Source: JAVBMU01 sp031551755 (GTDB lineage: Bacteria > Actinomycetota > Actinomycetes > Actinomycetales > Cellulomonadaceae). From it: a stretch of DNA of 64,000 nucleotides. The notes under the pieces were generated by a model, which did no database searches, had not been told where the DNA came from, and was given only the letters and a program-made list of their open reading frames with translations. The stretch covers positions 105,968 to 169,967 of the forward strand of contig JAVBNE010000006.1 in the NCBI GenBank assembly GCA_031551755.1. Reading direction: 5' to 3'. The translations under genes and the position numbers were made by a program. This document shows positions 9,652 through 19,456 of the stretch, one piece after another (within the stretch, counting starts at the first letter, position 1; each line of letters opens with the position of its first letter).

Positions 9652-9698
9652 GGACCCAAGCCTATGCGCACCCGGATGCGCTTCCGCGCCTCACGACG

Positions 9699-12548
9699 TC
9701 ATCTCCAACCGTCTTCGCCCTCATCGGCACCATCGTGGTAGTCCTTCACCGCGGGTGGAAGGTGTCCATCTGCTCCTGTCGCGTAGTCACGACCAGTAGA
9801 TTCGGGTCCGTCAGCTGCCGACATCGGTGACTGCCCAGGCCCTGCGCCGATGCTACCCGCGGCCTCGGTCGACGGCTCAGCGGGCGTCTCACCACGGATC
9901 AGCGCGAGGGCACTCGGCAACTCTTCGGCCGCCACCAGCACCTCGCGCGCCTTGGATCCTTCGGAGGGTCCGACAATCTCCCGGGATTCCAGCAGGTCCA
10001 TCAACCTGCCCGCCTTCGCGAAACCGACCCGGAGCTTTCGCTGCAGCATGGACGTCGACCCGAACTGGGACGTGACCACGAGTTCCGCCGCCTGCAGCAA
10101 CAGGTCGAGATCGTCGCCGATGTCGTCGTCGATCTGCCGTTTGGCGGAGGCCGCGGCTGTCACGTCTTCGCGGTAGGTGGGCTTGAGTTGCTTCTTGACG
10201 TGCTCGACGACCTCGTGGACTTCGCTTTCGGTGACCCAGGCACCCTGGACCCGCATCGGCTTGGCCGCGCCCATCGGCAGGAAGAGCGCGTCGCCCTGCC
10301 CGATGAGCTTCTCGGCCCCGGCCTGATCCAGGACGACCCGGGAGTCGGCCAAGGAAGAGGTCGCGAAGGCCAGCCGCGAGGGCACATTGGCCTTGATGAG
10401 CCCGGTCACGACATCGACCGACGGACGCTGCGTCGCCAGGACCAAGTGGATCCCGGCGGCCCGCGCGAGCTGGGTGATCCGCTGGATCGATGCCTCCACG
10501 TCGCGAGGGGCCACCATCATGAGGTCGGCCAGCTCGTCCACCACCACCAGGAGGTAGGGGTAGGTCGCGATCTTGCGCTCCGAACCCGGCAGGGGCTTGA
10601 CCTTGCCGGCGCGAACGGCGGCGTTGAAATCGTCGATGTGTTTGTACCCGAAGGCGGCGAGGTCGTCGTAGCGGGCGTCCATCTCCCGCACGACCCACTC
10701 CAGCGCCTCGGCCGCCTTCTTCGGGCTGGTGATGATCGGGGTAATCAGGTGGGGAATGCCCTCATAGATCGTCAGCTCAACCCGTTTGGGGTCGACCAGC
10801 ACGAGTCGCACCTGATCCGGGGTGGCCCGCATGAGGATCGAGGTGATCATCGCGTTGATGAACGCCGACTTACCGGCACCGGTCGCCCCCGCCACCAGGA
10901 TGTGCGGCATCTTGGCCAGGTTGGCGACCACATAGCCGCCCTCGACGTCCTTACCCACACCCATCACCATCGGATGTTCGGTGCGCCGGGCGGCCGAGGA
11001 CCGCAGGACATCGCCGAGGACGACCGTCTCCCGGTCGGTGTTCGGAATCTCGATGCCGATCGCGGACTTGCCCGGGATCGGGGCAAGGATGCGCACATCG
11101 GCGCTCGCCACGGCGTAGGCGATGTTGTTCGACAGGGAGGTGATCCGCTCGACCTTGACCTTGGGGCCGACCTCGACCTCATATCGGGTCACAGTCGGGC
11201 CCCGAGTGAAGCCGGTGACCTTGGCGTCCACCTCGAACTGGTCGAAGGTCACCGTGAGCGCTTCGACCACCCGATCGTTGGCGGCGGAACGCACCTTGTG
11301 CGGAGCGCCCTTGACCAGCTTGTCCTCTTCGGGAAGCAGGTAGACGGTGTCGCCCTCGAGCATCGGCTGGACACCTCGCGGGACCGGTGAGGTCTCGGGC
11401 GGCAGCACCTCCGTGACCGGTTCGGCCGGTACCACCATCGAGGGCGCGGGTGCACTCGATGCCGCAACTGGTGGGACCTCGGTCGCGTCTTCGCCACCCC
11501 GCTCGCGCCCCGAGGCACGTTCTGACCGCGCCTTGGCGGTGCGCTGCTCACGCTCCAGCTCCGCCGCCGACAGGAATGCCTCGTCGCCCGCGTAACCGGC
11601 CAGCCGCTTATCGTCCTCGGCGTGATCGGAGATGGTGCGCCGAGGCGCCCGGATGGACCGTGCATGCTTGCGCCGACTGGAGCGCTTGCCGCCGTCGGAA
11701 CCGTCATGGCGCGAGACCCCGTCGGCCAACGGCAGCCCGTCCCCGTCTTCCGACTGCGCATCAGGCCGGACATTGCCGGTGAGTCGGTCGTAACCCGCCT
11801 GCAACCTGCTCGGAATGGCGTGCACCGGGGTGGCGGTCACCACCAGGATGCCGAAGAAACCCAAGAGCAGGAAGATCGGCACCGCCAACCACTCGGTGAT
11901 GCCGGCGACCAGCGGCGTCCCGGATGCGTAGCCGATGATCCCGCCCGCATCCTGGACCGCGGCGAAACCCTCACGGGACGGCGAGGGCAGGTCTTCCGCG
12001 ATGTGGATGAGTGCGCAAGTGGCGACGGTGATCATCGACAGGCCGATGACGATCCGGCCATTGGCCTGCGGACGATCCGGGCGACGCATGATTCGAAGGG
12101 CGATCCACAGCAACAACGCTGGGAAGGCGACAGCCGCGACACCGAACACCCCGGCCACCGCCGCATGCACGGCAGTGCCGAAGGGACCGCCGGCGCCGGC
12201 CCACTCCCGAGCTGCGACGACAGCGGCCAGTGCCAACAGGAGGAAGGCGACGCCATCGCGCCGATGTGCGGGGTCCAGGTCTTTTGCTCCATTTCCGATC
12301 GCGCGGACGAGTCCGCCCAAAGCATGGGCGATCCCTAGCCAGACGGCGCGCAGCGCCCGGATCGGCCAAGATGGACCCGTGCGCCGGGGAGCGGGCTTCC
12401 GTGCCGGGGTCGCTCGCTTCGCCGTGGAGGTCTTGGTCGCGCCGGAGCGCGCCGATCCGCGGGCCGCAGGGGCTCCGCTGCGCGCCCGAGGCGCGGGATT
12501 GCGGTTGCCTGAGGCCCGGGGTTCCTTGGACGGGGTTCGGGTCGCCAT
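9699..12548 (-). CDS. ftsK: DNA translocase FtsK/SpoIIIE
   Basis: A 949-residue protein with a basic Ala/Arg/Pro-rich N-terminus, four membrane helices (~100-113, 130-152, 165-185, 222-240) and a charged linker to ~400. The RecA-like motor has Walker A GATGAGKS at 554-561, and VVVDELADLMM and ATQRPSVDVVTG downstream. A C-terminal gamma winged helix (SMLQRKLRVGFAKAGRLM) reads polar DNA sequences. It pumps chromosome termini at the division septum and hands them to the Xer recombinase, and xerC is at 53.6 kb. The ATG at 12548 is chosen because it begins the typical basic tail and has GTGAGG just upstream. The frame extends 30 codons further without family similarity. Confidence 0.95.
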   Translation of the reverse strand: MATRTPSKEPRASGNRNPAPRARSGAPAARGSARSGATKTSTAKRATPARKPAPRRTGPSWPIRALRAVWLGIAHALGGLVRAIGNGAKDLDPAHRRDGVAFLLLALAAVVAAREWAGAGGPFGTAVHAAVAGVFGVAAVAFPALLLWIALRIMRRPDRPQANGRIVIGLSMITVATCALIHIAEDLPSPSREGFAAVQDAGGIIGYASGTPLVAGITEWLAVPIFLLLGFFGILVVTATPVHAIPSRLQAGYDRLTGNVRPDAQSEDGDGLPLADGVSRHDGSDGGKRSSRRKHARSIRAPRRTISDHAEDDKRLAGYAGDEAFLSAAELEREQRTAKARSERASGRERGGEDATEVPPVAASSAPAPSMVVPAEPVTEVLPPETSPVPRGVQPMLEGDTVYLLPEEDKLVKGAPHKVRSAANDRVVEALTVTFDQFEVDAKVTGFTRGPTVTRYEVEVGPKVKVERITSLSNNIAYAVASADVRILAPIPGKSAIGIEIPNTDRETVVLGDVLRSSAARRTEHPMVMGVGKDVEGGYVVANLAKMPHILVAGATGAGKSAFINAMITSILMRATPDQVRLVLVDPKRVELTIYEGIPHLITPIITSPKKAAEALEWVVREMDARYDDLAAFGYKHIDDFNAAVRAGKVKPLPGSERKIATYPYLLVVVDELADLMMVAPRDVEASIQRITQLARAAGIHLVLATQRPSVDVVTGLIKANVPSRLAFATSSLADSRVVLDQAGAEKLIGQGDALFLPMGAAKPMRVQGAWVTESEVHEVVEHVKKQLKPTYREDVTAAASAKRQIDDDIGDDLDLLLQAAELVVTSQFGSTSMLQRKLRVGFAKAGRLMDLLESREIVGPSEGSKAREVLVAAEELPSALALIRGETPAEPSTEAAGSIGAGPGQSPMSAADGPESTGRDYATGADGHLPPAVKDYHDGADEGEDGWR

Positions 12549-12662
12549 AACCTCACCAACGTACCCGTCGGCCACGACACGTACCCGAAGGCACGGCGAC
12601 AACGGAAGATTTCGGCAAGAGTGTCCCCCGGACCGCACGAACTCCGATGAAAGGCAAGCGAC

Positions 12663-13490
12663 GTGGAAGCAGCCGTGCCCGGCGGGTCGAGGCTCGTCGA
12701 GGTCGCGCCCCGGATCTGGGTGGCCACCAGCCCCATCTGGCTGACGAACTCGACCGTGATCGTCGCCGACGATGGTCGCGCCCTCGTCGTCGACCCCGGG
12801 GTCACCGTGGCGGAGGTCGACTCACTGGCGAGCGAGATCACCGCCCGGGGATGGCGAGTGACCACCGGGTTCAGCACTCATCCCCACTGGGATCACGCGC
12901 TCTGGTCACGATCACTGGGCTCGGTCCCGCGCTGGGCGACGGCCTCTGGAGTGACCGAACTACGGCACAAGGTCGGCCACGCACAGGCGGAGGCAGATAA
13001 GTACGCTCCCGGGCATGACTTTGCCGCGTTGGTCGACCTTGCGCCGCTGCCGGCCAACTCAACTTCGATCCCCTGGGCGGGCTCACCCGCCTATGTGATC
13101 GAACACCGCGGTCACGCTCCCGGACATGCGGCGCTCATCGTCGACGATGTCCTGCTCGCTGGTGACATGCTCTCCGATATCGAGGTGCCACTCGTCGATA
13201 CGGATGCCGAAGACCCGCTGGAGGACTACGGACAAGCCCTCGACCTGATCGAACGGGCGGTCGCCGCCCACTCAGTCCGGGTACTGGTGCCCGGCCACGG
13301 ACGGCCCCTGACGGGAACTCAGGCGATTGCGGCCCGGTTCGTCCAGGACCGCGAGTACCTCGACTCCCTCGACTGCCTGGTGGCAGCGCCCCGGTGGACG
13401 CCGCCACCGGCGACTGTCGATCCCCGCGCGGTCGACCATGTGGCCGATTGGCACACGGAGCAGCTCGGGGCACTGCGCGCTCGTCGTTGA
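12663..13490 (+). CDS. MBL-fold metallo-hydrolase
   Basis: A 275-residue metallo-beta-lactamase fold protein. The zinc motif HPHWDH is at ~73-78, and further ligand motifs are HAPGHAALIVDD, LLAGDMLSD and LVPGHG in the expected order. The start is GTG, divergent from ftsK. It is cytoplasmic by sequence, since no signal peptide is seen. The exact substrate cannot be told: the family covers glyoxalase II, lactonases and quinone-like hydrolases, and the long spacing between zinc motifs gives no clear subfamily. It converges on the AIM24 gene with only 6 bases between stops. Confidence 0.82.
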   Translation: MEAAVPGGSRLVEVAPRIWVATSPIWLTNSTVIVADDGRALVVDPGVTVAEVDSLASEITARGWRVTTGFSTHPHWDHALWSRSLGSVPRWATASGVTELRHKVGHAQAEADKYAPGHDFAALVDLAPLPANSTSIPWAGSPAYVIEHRGHAPGHAALIVDDVLLAGDMLSDIEVPLVDTDAEDPLEDYGQALDLIERAVAAHSVRVLVPGHGRPLTGTQAIAARFVQDREYLDSLDCLVAAPRWTPPPATVDPRAVDHVADWHTEQLGALRARR

Positions 13491-13496
13491 CGACCG

Positions 13497-14207
13497 TCAG
13501 CCCAGCAACGAGGACACCAGCCCACCGCCCGATGAGCCTGAGCCAGACGCGTCCATCGGGTAGCCCTCTGAGGGCTGAACCACCACGAAGCCCGGGCCGT
13601 GGAAGGCGTACTGGAAGGCTTCACCGCTGCCCCCGCGCAGCATCGAACGGACATTCATGCTGTTCACCAGGCTTGGGGTCAGGTTGGCCGACCAGCAGAC
13701 AGCGGCATTGGGGTCGACGAAGGTGGGTTGCTGAGAACAGTCCAGGATCATGGGCTGACCGTCCGAAGACAAGGCCGCGACACCATGGCCTTGAACGACC
13801 GTGTTGAACAGCCCGGAACTGACCGCCGAGGTCCCTTTAGTGCGGACGATGTCCCAGCTCAACGACGAATCGAAAGCCAGCAGGGAGTAGGAACCAATCG
13901 AAATCGCGTCGCCCTCCAGCTGAATGAGGAAAACGTTGGAGGCCGCACGGGCAAAGAAAACCTCACCCTGGCCGGAGACCCGCATCAGGGGCTGGTCCTC
14001 ACTTGTCACCACCCGCTTGACGAGCTTCTTCATGCCGCCCGCGCCTTCGTGGTGGAACTGGACCTGGCCCTGGTAAGCGACCATGGCACCCTTGGCGGCA
14101 ATGACGTCCGGCCCGAGGGTGACTTTGAGCATCTTCGTACTCTGGAGCGCCATCCTCTCGGCGGTTTCGATCTCGGCGTTCTCCTGGCTGAAAAGGTTAC
14201 TTCGCAT
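13497..14207 (-). CDS. AIM24 family protein
   Basis: A 236-residue AIM24 (DUF124) beta-barrel protein. The conserved stretches are VAYQGQVQFHHEGAGG, LMRVSGQGEVFFA, VVQGHGVAALSSDG and NVRSMLRGGSGEAFQ, with a Gly/Ser-rich C-terminal tail. The family is widespread in actinobacteria and named for a yeast mitochondrial protein. Its bacterial biochemical function is unknown, and a TRAP/TerD-like fold is usual. There is no signal peptide. It lies about 90 bases downstream of ribonuclease J on the same strand and converges with the MBL gene. Confidence 0.85.
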   Translation of the reverse strand: MRSNLFSQENAEIETAERMALQSTKMLKVTLGPDVIAAKGAMVAYQGQVQFHHEGAGGMKKLVKRVVTSEDQPLMRVSGQGEVFFARAASNVFLIQLEGDAISIGSYSLLAFDSSLSWDIVRTKGTSAVSSGLFNTVVQGHGVAALSSDGQPMILDCSQQPTFVDPNAAVCWSANLTPSLVNSMNVRSMLRGGSGEAFQYAFHGPGFVVVQPSEGYPMDASGSGSSGGGLVSSLLG

Positions 14208-14299
14208 CCGCCAATTATCACGGTGACGAAACGGTGCCCTGAGCCAGATTCACTGTGATTTTCGGAACGCCCCGGCCTTTAGGACGCATGACCGGCGGC

Positions 14300-15985
14300 T
14301 TACGCCTCTACGACCACCGGGACGATCATCGGACGCCGCCGCAAGCGGTTGGACACCCACCGGCCCACCACCCGGCGCATGACCTGCTGGAGTTGGTGGG
14401 TGTCGGTCGCCCCGGCCGCTACGGCTTCCTCCAAGGCCGCCACCACATCAGGTCGCACACCCTCGAATACCGAATCGTCCTCAGCAAACCCGCGAGCCAG
14501 GATCTGCGGCCCTGCCAGAACCTTGCCGGTGGCGGAGTCGACGACGGCGAAGACCGAGATGAAGCCCTCTTCGCCCAGGATGCGCCGATCCTTCAGCTCG
14601 ACATCGGTGATCTCCCCGACGCTCGACCCATCGACGTAGACATAGCCGCAAGGCACCGCGCCGACCACTGAGGCTCGACCATCGACCAAGTCCACGACCA
14701 CGCCGTCCTCCGCGAGCACCACCCGGTCGGCCGGAACCCCCGTTCGCACTGCCAGCGCCCCGTTCGCAACCAAATGCCGCACCTCACCGTGTACAGGCAT
14801 GACGTTCTTCGGCTTGAGCACGTTGTAGCAGTAGAGCAGTTCCCCGGCACTGGCGTGTCCAGAAACGTGGACCTTGGCGTTCCCGCCGTGCACCACCCGC
14901 GCACCACGTCTGGTCAACCCGTTGATGATCCGAAAGACCGCGTTCTCGTTTCCGGGGATCAACGACGAAGCGAGAATCACGGTGTCGCCCTGACCCACCG
15001 AAACCTGGTGGTCACCGTTGGCCATGCGCGAGAGGGCTGCCATCGGCTCCCCTTGGGAGCCCGTGCACATCAGCACCAACTCGTCATCGCGCAGAGAGCC
15101 AACCTTCTTCAGTTCGATCAGCACACCTTCTGGAACGGTGAGGTAACCAAGCTCGGCCGCGATGGACATATTGCGCACCATGGACCGGCCCACCAGCGCC
15201 ACCCGGCGACCGTGGTGGTGGGCGGCGTCGAGCACCTGCTGGACGCGGTGCACGTGGGAGGAGAACGACGCCACGATGATCCGCTTCTCAGATGCGGCGA
15301 AGACTCCGTCGAGGACCGGCCCGATTTCGACCTCGGGGGTGACGAAGCCGGGTACCTCGGCGTTGGTGGAGTCGACCATGAACAGGTCGACTCCCCTCTC
15401 CCCCAACCGCGCGAAGGCCCGCAGGTCGGTGATCCGCCCGTCGAGCGGGAGCTGGTCCATCTTGAAGTCGCCGGTGTGCAACACGGTGCCCGCACCCGTC
15501 GTCACCGCGACCGCGAGCGCATCCGGGATGGAGTGGTTCACCGCCACGAACTCACAACCGAAGACGCCGAACTGCTCCACTTGTCCTTCGGCGACGGCCA
15601 GCGTCACCGGAGCGATCCGGTGCTCCTTGAGCTTCGCCTCGACGAAGGCCAGGGTGAGTTGCGAACCGACCAGGGGGATATCGTCCCGCAGCCGCAGGAG
15701 GTAGGGCACGGCCCCGATGTGATCCTCGTGGCCATGGGTAAGGATGATGGCCTCGACGTCGTCCATCCGGTTCCGGATGTAGTCGAAGTCCGGGAGGATC
15801 AGGTCCACACCGGGTTGGTGGTCCTCCGGGAAGAGCACCCCGCAGTCGATGATGAGCAACCGGCCGTCGTACTCCAGAACAGCCATGTTACGGCCGACCT
15901 CTCCCAGGCCGCCCAAGGCGACGACCCGCAGCCCCCCGGAGGGGAGCGCTGGGGGCAGGGACAGTTCGGGGTGAGGGTGACTCAA
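14300..15985 (-). CDS. rnj: Ribonuclease J
   Basis: A 561-residue metallo-beta-lactamase/beta-CASP nuclease. The HGHEDH zinc motif at 84-89 is followed by HTGDFKMDQ, VDSTNAEVPGF, the beta-CASP motifs (SSHVHRVQQVLD, STGSQGEPM as CTGSQGEPM here) and HVSGHASAGE. A C-terminal beta-barrel ends the protein. RNase J has 5'-3' exo- and endonuclease activity in rRNA and mRNA processing. It follows dapA by 25 bases, the standard actinobacterial dapA-rnj pairing. The ATG at 15985 gives the normal family length. Confidence 0.95.
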   Translation of the reverse strand: MSHPHPELSLPPALPSGGLRVVALGGLGEVGRNMAVLEYDGRLLIIDCGVLFPEDHQPGVDLILPDFDYIRNRMDDVEAIILTHGHEDHIGAVPYLLRLRDDIPLVGSQLTLAFVEAKLKEHRIAPVTLAVAEGQVEQFGVFGCEFVAVNHSIPDALAVAVTTGAGTVLHTGDFKMDQLPLDGRITDLRAFARLGERGVDLFMVDSTNAEVPGFVTPEVEIGPVLDGVFAASEKRIIVASFSSHVHRVQQVLDAAHHHGRRVALVGRSMVRNMSIAAELGYLTVPEGVLIELKKVGSLRDDELVLMCTGSQGEPMAALSRMANGDHQVSVGQGDTVILASSLIPGNENAVFRIINGLTRRGARVVHGGNAKVHVSGHASAGELLYCYNVLKPKNVMPVHGEVRHLVANGALAVRTGVPADRVVLAEDGVVVDLVDGRASVVGAVPCGYVYVDGSSVGEITDVELKDRRILGEEGFISVFAVVDSATGKVLAGPQILARGFAEDDSVFEGVRPDVVAALEEAVAAGATDTHQLQQVMRRVVGRWVSNRLRRRPMIVPVVVEA

Positions 15986-16009
15986 CGGGGCCTCCAGGCC
16001 TGGGAAGGT

Positions 16010-16945
16010 TCAGCGAGTGACGCTGGCGGTGGGCGTGGCGCCCGGGAGTAGTTCGGCGGCAACGAGGGCCGCACGGACTACCGCGACATCTTCCTCGCTG
16101 GCAGCGACGTTCGGCAACCGCACCAGCCGGTTGTCTGTGAGCCCGAGCACCTCGCAGGCGGCTTTCGCCATCACTGCCTGGAAGCCGTTGCCGTTGAGCG
16201 CGTCGATCACCGGGGTGATGCTCCGGAAGACAGCCAGGGCGCCCACGGTGTCACCCCCGTCGAAGAGCCGGATGATCTCGGCGAACTGACTGGCCACGGC
16301 ATGACCGGAAACGGAGACGATGCCCACGCCGCCGTGGGACAGGAACGGCAGCAACAGGCCGTCATCACCGCTGTACCAGGCAAGCCCGGTCGAGGCGGCG
16401 AGCTTCCCGCCGCCGTAGACGTCGCCGGTCGCGTCCTTGATCGCCACGATCCGGTCATGCTCCGCGACCCGCGCATACGTGGCCGGCGCGATCCGCACGC
16501 CGCTGCGACCAGGAATGTCGTAGAGCATCGAGGGTAGATCGGTCGCATCCGCGACCGCGGCAAAATGGGCATAGAGGCCGTCCTGGCTGGGCCGTGAGTA
16601 GTAGGGCGAGACGATCAACAGGCCGTCCGCTCCTGCCTCTGCGGCCTGCTCCGCCATCCGAACCGCATGGTCCGTGTCATTCGAACACGCACCCGCGACG
16701 ATGGCGGCTCGGTCGCCGACCGCGGCGACGACGGCGGAGACCAGATCCGCCTTCTCCTGTGCGTGCGTCGTCGGAGACTCACCGGTGGTGCCGCTGAGGA
16801 CCAGGCCGTCATTGCCGTTGTCCACCAGCTTGACGGCGAGCTGGGCGGCGGCCTCCAGGTCAACGGCGCCGGACGACGTCATCGGCGTGACCATCGCGGT
16901 CAACACGGCACCGAACGGGCGCTCAGAAGTGGTGGGAAGGACCAT
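16010..16945 (-). CDS. dapA: 4-hydroxy-tetrahydrodipicolinate synthase
   Basis: A ~311-residue class I aldolase of the DapA family. GTTGESPT binds pyruvate carboxylate, SPYYSRPSQDGLY and MLYDIPGRSG carry the catalytic tyrosine, and IVAIKDATGD carries the Schiff-base lysine. It condenses pyruvate with aspartate semialdehyde, the first committed step to diaminopimelate for peptidoglycan and lysine. The start could be the ATG at 16945 or the GTG two codons earlier (16951). Neither has a strong Shine-Dalgarno. The partner dapB is at 19.9 kb. The thyX gene often found between them in actinobacteria is absent and replaced by the plus-strand accessory genes. Confidence 0.94.
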   Translation of the reverse strand: MVLPTTSERPFGAVLTAMVTPMTSSGAVDLEAAAQLAVKLVDNGNDGLVLSGTTGESPTTHAQEKADLVSAVVAAVGDRAAIVAGACSNDTDHAVRMAEQAAEAGADGLLIVSPYYSRPSQDGLYAHFAAVADATDLPSMLYDIPGRSGVRIAPATYARVAEHDRIVAIKDATGDVYGGGKLAASTGLAWYSGDDGLLLPFLSHGGVGIVSVSGHAVASQFAEIIRLFDGGDTVGALAVFRSITPVIDALNGNGFQAVMAKAACEVLGLTDNRLVRLPNVAASEEDVAVVRAALVAAELLPGATPTASVTR

Positions 16946-17108
16946 GTGCACAAACTACCGCGCCGCGGCTGCGAAGAGCGGAACGGTCCACGGAACGGCA
17001 AACCCGTCGCGAAGGCCGGTGGGCCTTTCGCCATCGGACGGCCTGGGAGCGCCAGAACAGTGGTTGATACCCTGGCGGCTCCACCCACCCCGACCCGGAG
17101 GATGCCTC

Positions 17109-17717
17109 GTGCCCACGACCGCTTCGTCTGCCCCCTCGTCGGCCAAGCAGCCCGCGGACCCGCCCACCGGCCACGCACTCGGCTACATCATCTTCGCGTC
17201 GCGGTGGTTGCAGGTACCGCTCTACCTGGGTTTGATTGTCGCGCAGGCGTTCTACGTGTGGCAGTTCCTCAAGGAACTGTGGCACATCGCCCATGGGGCC
17301 ATCGTGGGCAGCGAGGACGGCCACGCCTTCGACGAAGCAGACATGATGCTCGGGGTGCTCGGGCTCGTCGACGTCGTGATGATCTCGAACCTGCTGATCA
17401 TGGTGATCGTGGGCGGCTACGAAACCTTCGTCTCGCGCATCCGGCTCGACGACCACCCGGATCAGCCCGAGTGGCTCAGTCACGTCAACGCCAATGTGCT
17501 CAAGACCAAGCTGGCGATGTCGATCATCGGGATCTCTTCCATCCACCTGCTGCGCACCTTCATCGAGAGCTCCAGCGGGAAGATCACAGCCGACGTCATG
17601 ATGTGGCAGGTCATCATTCACCTGGCCTTCGTCGTATCGGCGCTGGCGCTCGCGCTGATCGACCGGATGTCCCTGACCGCACATGAGCGCGCGGCCAATG
17701 CCGCCGAGGCCGATTGA
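17109..17717 (+). CDS. UPF0114 / TIGR00645 family membrane protein
   Basis: A 202-residue protein with GTG start preceded by GGAGG at good spacing. Four hydrophobic helices alternate with signature stretches: ASRWLQVPLYLGLI, DVVMISNLLIMVIVGGYETF, VLKTKLAMSIIGISSIHLLR, and a final helix near SALALALIDRM. This is the YqhA-like UPF0114 family of small inner-membrane proteins. Function is unproven, and a transport or channel role is only inferred from topology. The stop overlaps the azlC start by 4 bases. The frame extends upstream over dapA, but only from 17109 does the sequence match the family. Confidence 0.85.
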   Translation: MPTTASSAPSSAKQPADPPTGHALGYIIFASRWLQVPLYLGLIVAQAFYVWQFLKELWHIAHGAIVGSEDGHAFDEADMMLGVLGLVDVVMISNLLIMVIVGGYETFVSRIRLDDHPDQPEWLSHVNANVLKTKLAMSIIGISSIHLLRTFIESSSGKITADVMMWQVIIHLAFVVSALALALIDRMSLTAHERAANAAEAD

Positions 17718-18505
17718 CGAGCAACACGACCGGAGCCCAGGAAGCTGGTTCTGCCACGAACCTCCCGGAGTCCACGAGCGCCCCGCGACCGGTGGTGCGC
17801 GCGGCCATCCGGCAGGCTCTCTCGGTCTCATTGGCCACCGGCCTGTACGGCATCTCCTTCGGAGCGCTCGCAGTCACCGCCGGCCTCTCCCTCGCGCAGA
17901 CACAGGTGTTGAGCCTGCTGATGTTTTCAGGAGGCTCCCAGTTCGCACTGATCGGCGTCACCGGGGCCGGCGGCTCGATCGGGTCAGCAGTGGCCACGGC
18001 CGGGCTGCTCGGCGCACGCAACGCGCTCTACGGAGCGCAACTCGGGCCACTCCTCGCCGTGCGCAGCTGGCGCCGGGTACTCGTCGCGCACCTGACCATC
18101 GACGAGTCGACCGCCGTGGCCACCGCCCAGCCCACTCCCACGGTGAGCCGGGTCGGGTTCTGGTGGACCGGGGGTGGGGTCTTCATCTGCTGGAACCTGC
18201 TGACGGCGCTCGGCGCCTTGGCCGGTGACGCCCTCGGCGATCCACGGGCATGGGGACTCGACGCCGCCGCGGGGGCCGCCTTCCTCGCCCTGCTCTGGCC
18301 ACGCCTCGCAAGCAGATCGATGCAGATCGCCGCCGGGGCGGCCGTCGTCGTGGCCGCCCTGGCGACGCCGATCACACCACCGGGGGTGCCCGTGCTGGCT
18401 GCTGCGGCAGTGGCCGTCCTGATCGGCCAGTTCACAGGCCCGGCCTCGCGGGAAGAATGTCGGCCCGTCACCACCCCGGCACCAATCCCACCTCCGGGGG
18501 CCTGA
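17714..18505 (+). CDS. azlC: AzlC family permease subunit
   Basis: A 263-residue multi-pass membrane protein starting at TTG (17714), which overlaps the preceding stop as TTGA. Family motifs: GLYGISFGALAV, SLLMFSGGSQFA, GARNALYGAQLGPLL and HLTIDESTAVA. AzlC with the small AzlD forms a branched-chain amino-acid (and related) exporter. The azlD gene follows immediately with a TGATG junction. The C-terminal ~20 residues are proline-rich and variable. Substrate is inferred from family, not from the sequence. Confidence 0.9.
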   Translation: MTSNTTGAQEAGSATNLPESTSAPRPVVRAAIRQALSVSLATGLYGISFGALAVTAGLSLAQTQVLSLLMFSGGSQFALIGVTGAGGSIGSAVATAGLLGARNALYGAQLGPLLAVRSWRRVLVAHLTIDESTAVATAQPTPTVSRVGFWWTGGGVFICWNLLTALGALAGDALGDPRAWGLDAAAGAAFLALLWPRLASRSMQIAAGAAVVVAALATPITPPGVPVLAAAAVAVLIGQFTGPASREECRPVTTPAPIPPPGA

Positions 18506-18825
18506 TGTCGCCCACCACCTTGTGGATCACCGTCGTCCTGGCTTCACTCGCGTGTTTCGTCCTCAAGCTCACGGGCCACCTCATCCCCGAACGCTGGCTC
18601 GCCGATCCGCGCATCTCGCGGACCGCGACGCTGGTCACGGCCGCCCTGCTCGCCGCACTCGTCACCGTCCAGACCCTCGCCTCCGGCCAGTCGATCGTGG
18701 TCGATGCACGGTTGCCGGCTCTGGCAGTGGCCGCCCTCGCACTCGCCGCCCGTGCGCCCTTCATCGTGGTGGTGATCCTCGCAGCCGCCACCGCCGCCGG
18801 GTTACGCGCACTCGGCTGGGGATGA
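18505..18825 (+). CDS. azlD: AzlD family small permease subunit
   Basis: A 106-residue hydrophobic protein with about four helices, starting at the ATG that overlaps the azlC stop by one base. PTTLWITVVLASLACFVLKL, HLIPERWL and ALAARAPFIVVVILAAATAA are typical AzlD. It pairs with AzlC as the small subunit of a branched-chain amino-acid exporter. The frame runs upstream to 18250 within azlC, but that extension is shadow sequence. Confidence 0.9.
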   Translation: MSPTTLWITVVLASLACFVLKLTGHLIPERWLADPRISRTATLVTAALLAALVTVQTLASGQSIVVDARLPALAVAALALAARAPFIVVVILAAATAAGLRALGWG

Positions 18826-18861
18826 GTCGGCGCTAAATGCGACAGCGGGTAGGGTCGCCAG

Positions 18862-19371
18862 GTGGCACTTTTCCATGAATCAGCCGACGTGTCCGTCCGG
18901 CCCGCGGTGGCGGGCGACGACGTGGCGATCACCCGCGTGCAAATCAGCGCGTGGCGGTCAGCCCATAGCGAGTCCCTCGGCGATCAGGTGATCGACGCAC
19001 TCGATACGGACCGCATGCGCGAACAGTGGGCACAGGCCATCGTTGCTCCACCCGGTCCTGCTTTCGCCGTCTTCGTGGCTTGCGCCCGTGCCGAGGTCGT
19101 GGGCTTCGCGGCCGTCGCCCCCGGCCAACTGATAGCCCTGGAGGTGGACCCGGTCCACCAACGTTCTGGTCACGGATCACGACTGCTCACGGCCACCGTA
19201 GATCACCTGCGCGCCGACGGAGCCGAGGAGATCGTGACCTGGGTACTGGCCGACGACGACGCCCGGGCAGCCTTCCTCAGCGGTGCCGGGTTGGGTCCCG
19301 ACGGCCGCCAGCGAACACTAGCCACCGGTGTTCGCGAGGTGACCGAAGAGCGCTGGTCGGCGCAGATCTAA
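18862..19371 (+). CDS. GNAT family N-acetyltransferase
   Basis: A 169-residue single-domain GNAT with GTG start at 18862. VSVRPAVAGDDVAITRVQI is a typical beta1-alpha1. IALEVDPVHQRSGHGSRLL is motif A with the acetyl-CoA pyrophosphate loop (QRSGHGSRL), and AFLSGAGL is motif B. The acceptor substrate is unknown. It is the last plus-strand gene of the small accessory set and starts 36 bases after azlD. Confidence 0.85.
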   Translation: MALFHESADVSVRPAVAGDDVAITRVQISAWRSAHSESLGDQVIDALDTDRMREQWAQAIVAPPGPAFAVFVACARAEVVGFAAVAPGQLIALEVDPVHQRSGHGSRLLTATVDHLRADGAEEIVTWVLADDDARAAFLSGAGLGPDGRQRTLATGVREVTEERWSAQI

Positions 19372-19456
19372 GTTGGTCGCGGCCAACGCCGAATACTGCC
19401 GGAACACCCGTTCGGATCTGTATTTCCCTCCGGCAGAACGGCATCCCGGACCTGTC

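Noticed and set aside
16952..17108. Possible tRNA or regulatory RNA between dapA and UPF0114
   Set aside because: A short imperfect hairpin near 17008-17031 is present but no cloverleaf or known riboswitch core. Not enough to call.
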